Positions 6,977 to 7,693 of a stretch of DNA of 7,693 nt are shown here, one piece after another. The position numbers and the translations under genes are program-made. The notes below the pieces were generated by a model. It did not search any database and had not been told where the DNA came from. It saw only the letters and a program-made list of their open reading frames with translations. The stretch is taken from contig JABSRR010000164.1 in assembly GCA_013215025.1 (NCBI GenBank), forward strand, positions 1-7,693. Direction: 5' to 3'. How positions within the stretch are numbered: the first letter of the stretch is position 1; every line of letters begins with the position of its first letter. Source of the stretch: Pseudomonadales bacterium. GTDB taxonomy: Bacteria > Pseudomonadota > Gammaproteobacteria > Pseudomonadales > DT-91.

Positions 6977-7342
6977 TCACACCTTAAAAGTTAATAAGAC
7001 GGAACCGCCGTCTAAATCTTTGCGCGTCCAATCGGGCAAAAGACGCGCCCACCCTTTTCGACCTTCAATGCGAAAAGTTTTCCCCGCATGCTCAGGAAGA
7101 TTGCGCATAGCCTTATCAAAAATAGGCATAGCTTTCCATGCGCCAGAACCGCCCGCCGCAAGAAACTCAATCTCATTGTCAGAATTGGCAAAGGTTAAGG
7201 CCCACGCGTCCAAACCAATGCGCCAAACACAGGCGACATAATCAGACAGCCAAGCCTCTACCTCATCCCATGTAATAGGCCCCATTGACGGGGCTAAAGC
7301 GGCCTTGGCCTGTTCATCTAAAACCCAAGGCCTAACAATCAT
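6977..7342 (-). CDS. Small internal-virion-type protein with GRKGW motif
   Basis: This 121-residue protein has a beta-alpha pattern: VWRIGLDAWALTFANSDNEIEFLAAGG (residues 39-65), a helix with FDKAMRNLPEHAGKTF (75-90), then RIEGRKGWARLLPDW (91-105). The 'fRIEGRKGWxR' ending is like small podoviral proteins with an acetyltransferase-like fold, the group that includes T7 gp13. I infer a structural or assembly role rather than an active enzyme, since no acetyl-CoA binding signature is evident. Its ATG overlaps the stop of the 116-residue gene as ATGA, with GAGGAA 8 bases upstream. It is followed after one base by the 224-residue ejection protein. The position just before the ejection proteins agrees with the gp13 slot in T7-like order. 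Confidence 0.65.
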   Translation of the reverse strand: MIVRPWVLDEQAKAALAPSMGPITWDEVEAWLSDYVACVWRIGLDAWALTFANSDNEIEFLAAGGSGAWKAMPIFDKAMRNLPEHAGKTFRIEGRKGWARLLPDWTRKDLDGGSVLLTFKV

Positions 7343-7689
7343 TCGCCCACTTCCTCAGGAAGCGTTGTAGGCTCTGCGTCCCCATCATCGCGAGGCTCAA
7401 TATTGGCAAGCATGGCTTTAATTTTTTGCCCCGGTGAAACTCGGATGTAAACATCGCGCAAAGGAGGTACGAAAAAGCCGTTACTCTTGTCTACCTCATC
7501 GTCATCATTGCCCGTCAACATGACAAAATGCGCAAGCGTAGAGTGAAAAACCGCGACGGAAGCGCTGCGATGGTCCATCGTGCATGTTTTGCTATTTAAA
7601 CCGGTCTCCAAGGCCTCGTGACCCAGAAGACCTTCGACAATGCCACCGTCTTTGACGTTTGCGACATACGAGACGTGTAATATTGGCAT
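7339..7689 (-). CDS. Small hypothetical phage protein, probably virion-associated
   Basis: I do not recognise this 116-residue protein with confidence. It looks beta-rich. Residues 36-60 (CTMDHRSASVAVFHSTLAHFVMLTG) and 70-97 (NGFFVPPLRDVYIRVSPGQKIKAML) resemble the layout of small podoviral structural proteins: a Ser-Ala-x-x-A-x-F segment, a strand reading 'FV', an acidic turn, then a strand ending in 'PGxK'. The C-terminus (98-116) is acidic and Pro-rich, probably disordered. It overlaps the 121-residue gene by four bases (ATGA), so it belongs to the same operon. Only four bases upstream are in the window, so its ribosome binding site is mostly unseen. They read TAAA, so an upstream gene may end there. 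A head or head-tail accessory role is a guess from position. Confidence 0.6.
   Translation of the reverse strand: MPILHVSYVANVKDGGIVEGLLGHEALETGLNSKTCTMDHRSASVAVFHSTLAHFVMLTGNDDDEVDKSNGFFVPPLRDVYIRVSPGQKIKAMLANIEPRDDGDAEPTTLPEEVGE
7351..7356 (-). promoter_or_regulatory. Ribosome binding site of the 121-residue gene
   Basis: GAGGAA on the minus strand, within the last codons of the 116-residue gene and 8 bases before ATG 7342. It supports the start that overlaps the previous stop. Confidence 0.55.
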
Positions 7690-7693
7690 TTTA

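Overview
The window is a piece of a tailed-phage genome (free phage, prophage or metagenomic contig cannot be told apart here). It carries the end of the virion structural module. Eight closely packed genes run on the minus strand, and one small gene in the middle runs on the plus strand. A DNA-ejection (internal virion) protein cluster leads directly into tail-fibre/tailspike genes, and no tape-measure gene is visible. This suggests a short-tailed (podovirus-like) phage. The Ig-like and beta-helix modules in the tailspike, and the style of the ejection proteins, resemble phages of Alphaproteobacteria, especially marine or aquatic ones. That host guess is an inference from recalled family patterns, not a database result. 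Base composition looks close to balanced GC by eye.

Reading in the direction of minus-strand transcription, from high to low coordinates, the layout is as follows. First come a 116-residue small protein, probably virion-associated, and a 121-residue protein with a GRKGW motif like the small acetyltransferase-fold-like internal proteins of T7-type phages. Next is a 224-residue and then a 193-residue ejection-type protein. An 875-residue large internal virion protein follows, with a helical N-terminus, a proline-rich linker, a Gly/Ala-rich membrane-active-looking centre and an LTLGQ motif region. These five are joined by overlapping or abutting stop and start codons, so they look like one translationally coupled operon.

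The only real break in the minus-strand gene order is 2794-3091. It is filled by a plus-strand ORF for an 82-residue protein with two predicted membrane segments. This orphan inverted gene is the most unusual item in the window, and its function is unknown.

The minus strand then resumes with a 112-residue fibre-base protein, a 146-residue protein with an Ig-like domain, and a tailspike of at least 667 residues that runs off the window at position 1. The tailspike combines an N-terminal phage-fibre domain, an Ig-like domain, a second beta-rich domain and a pectate-lyase-like parallel beta-helix.

Together the genes would build the DNA-delivery apparatus: ejected proteins that form a channel across the envelope, and receptor-binding proteins that recognise the cell surface. 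I saw no tRNA, rRNA, CRISPR array, insertion sequence, integrase or attachment site, and no convincing terminator.
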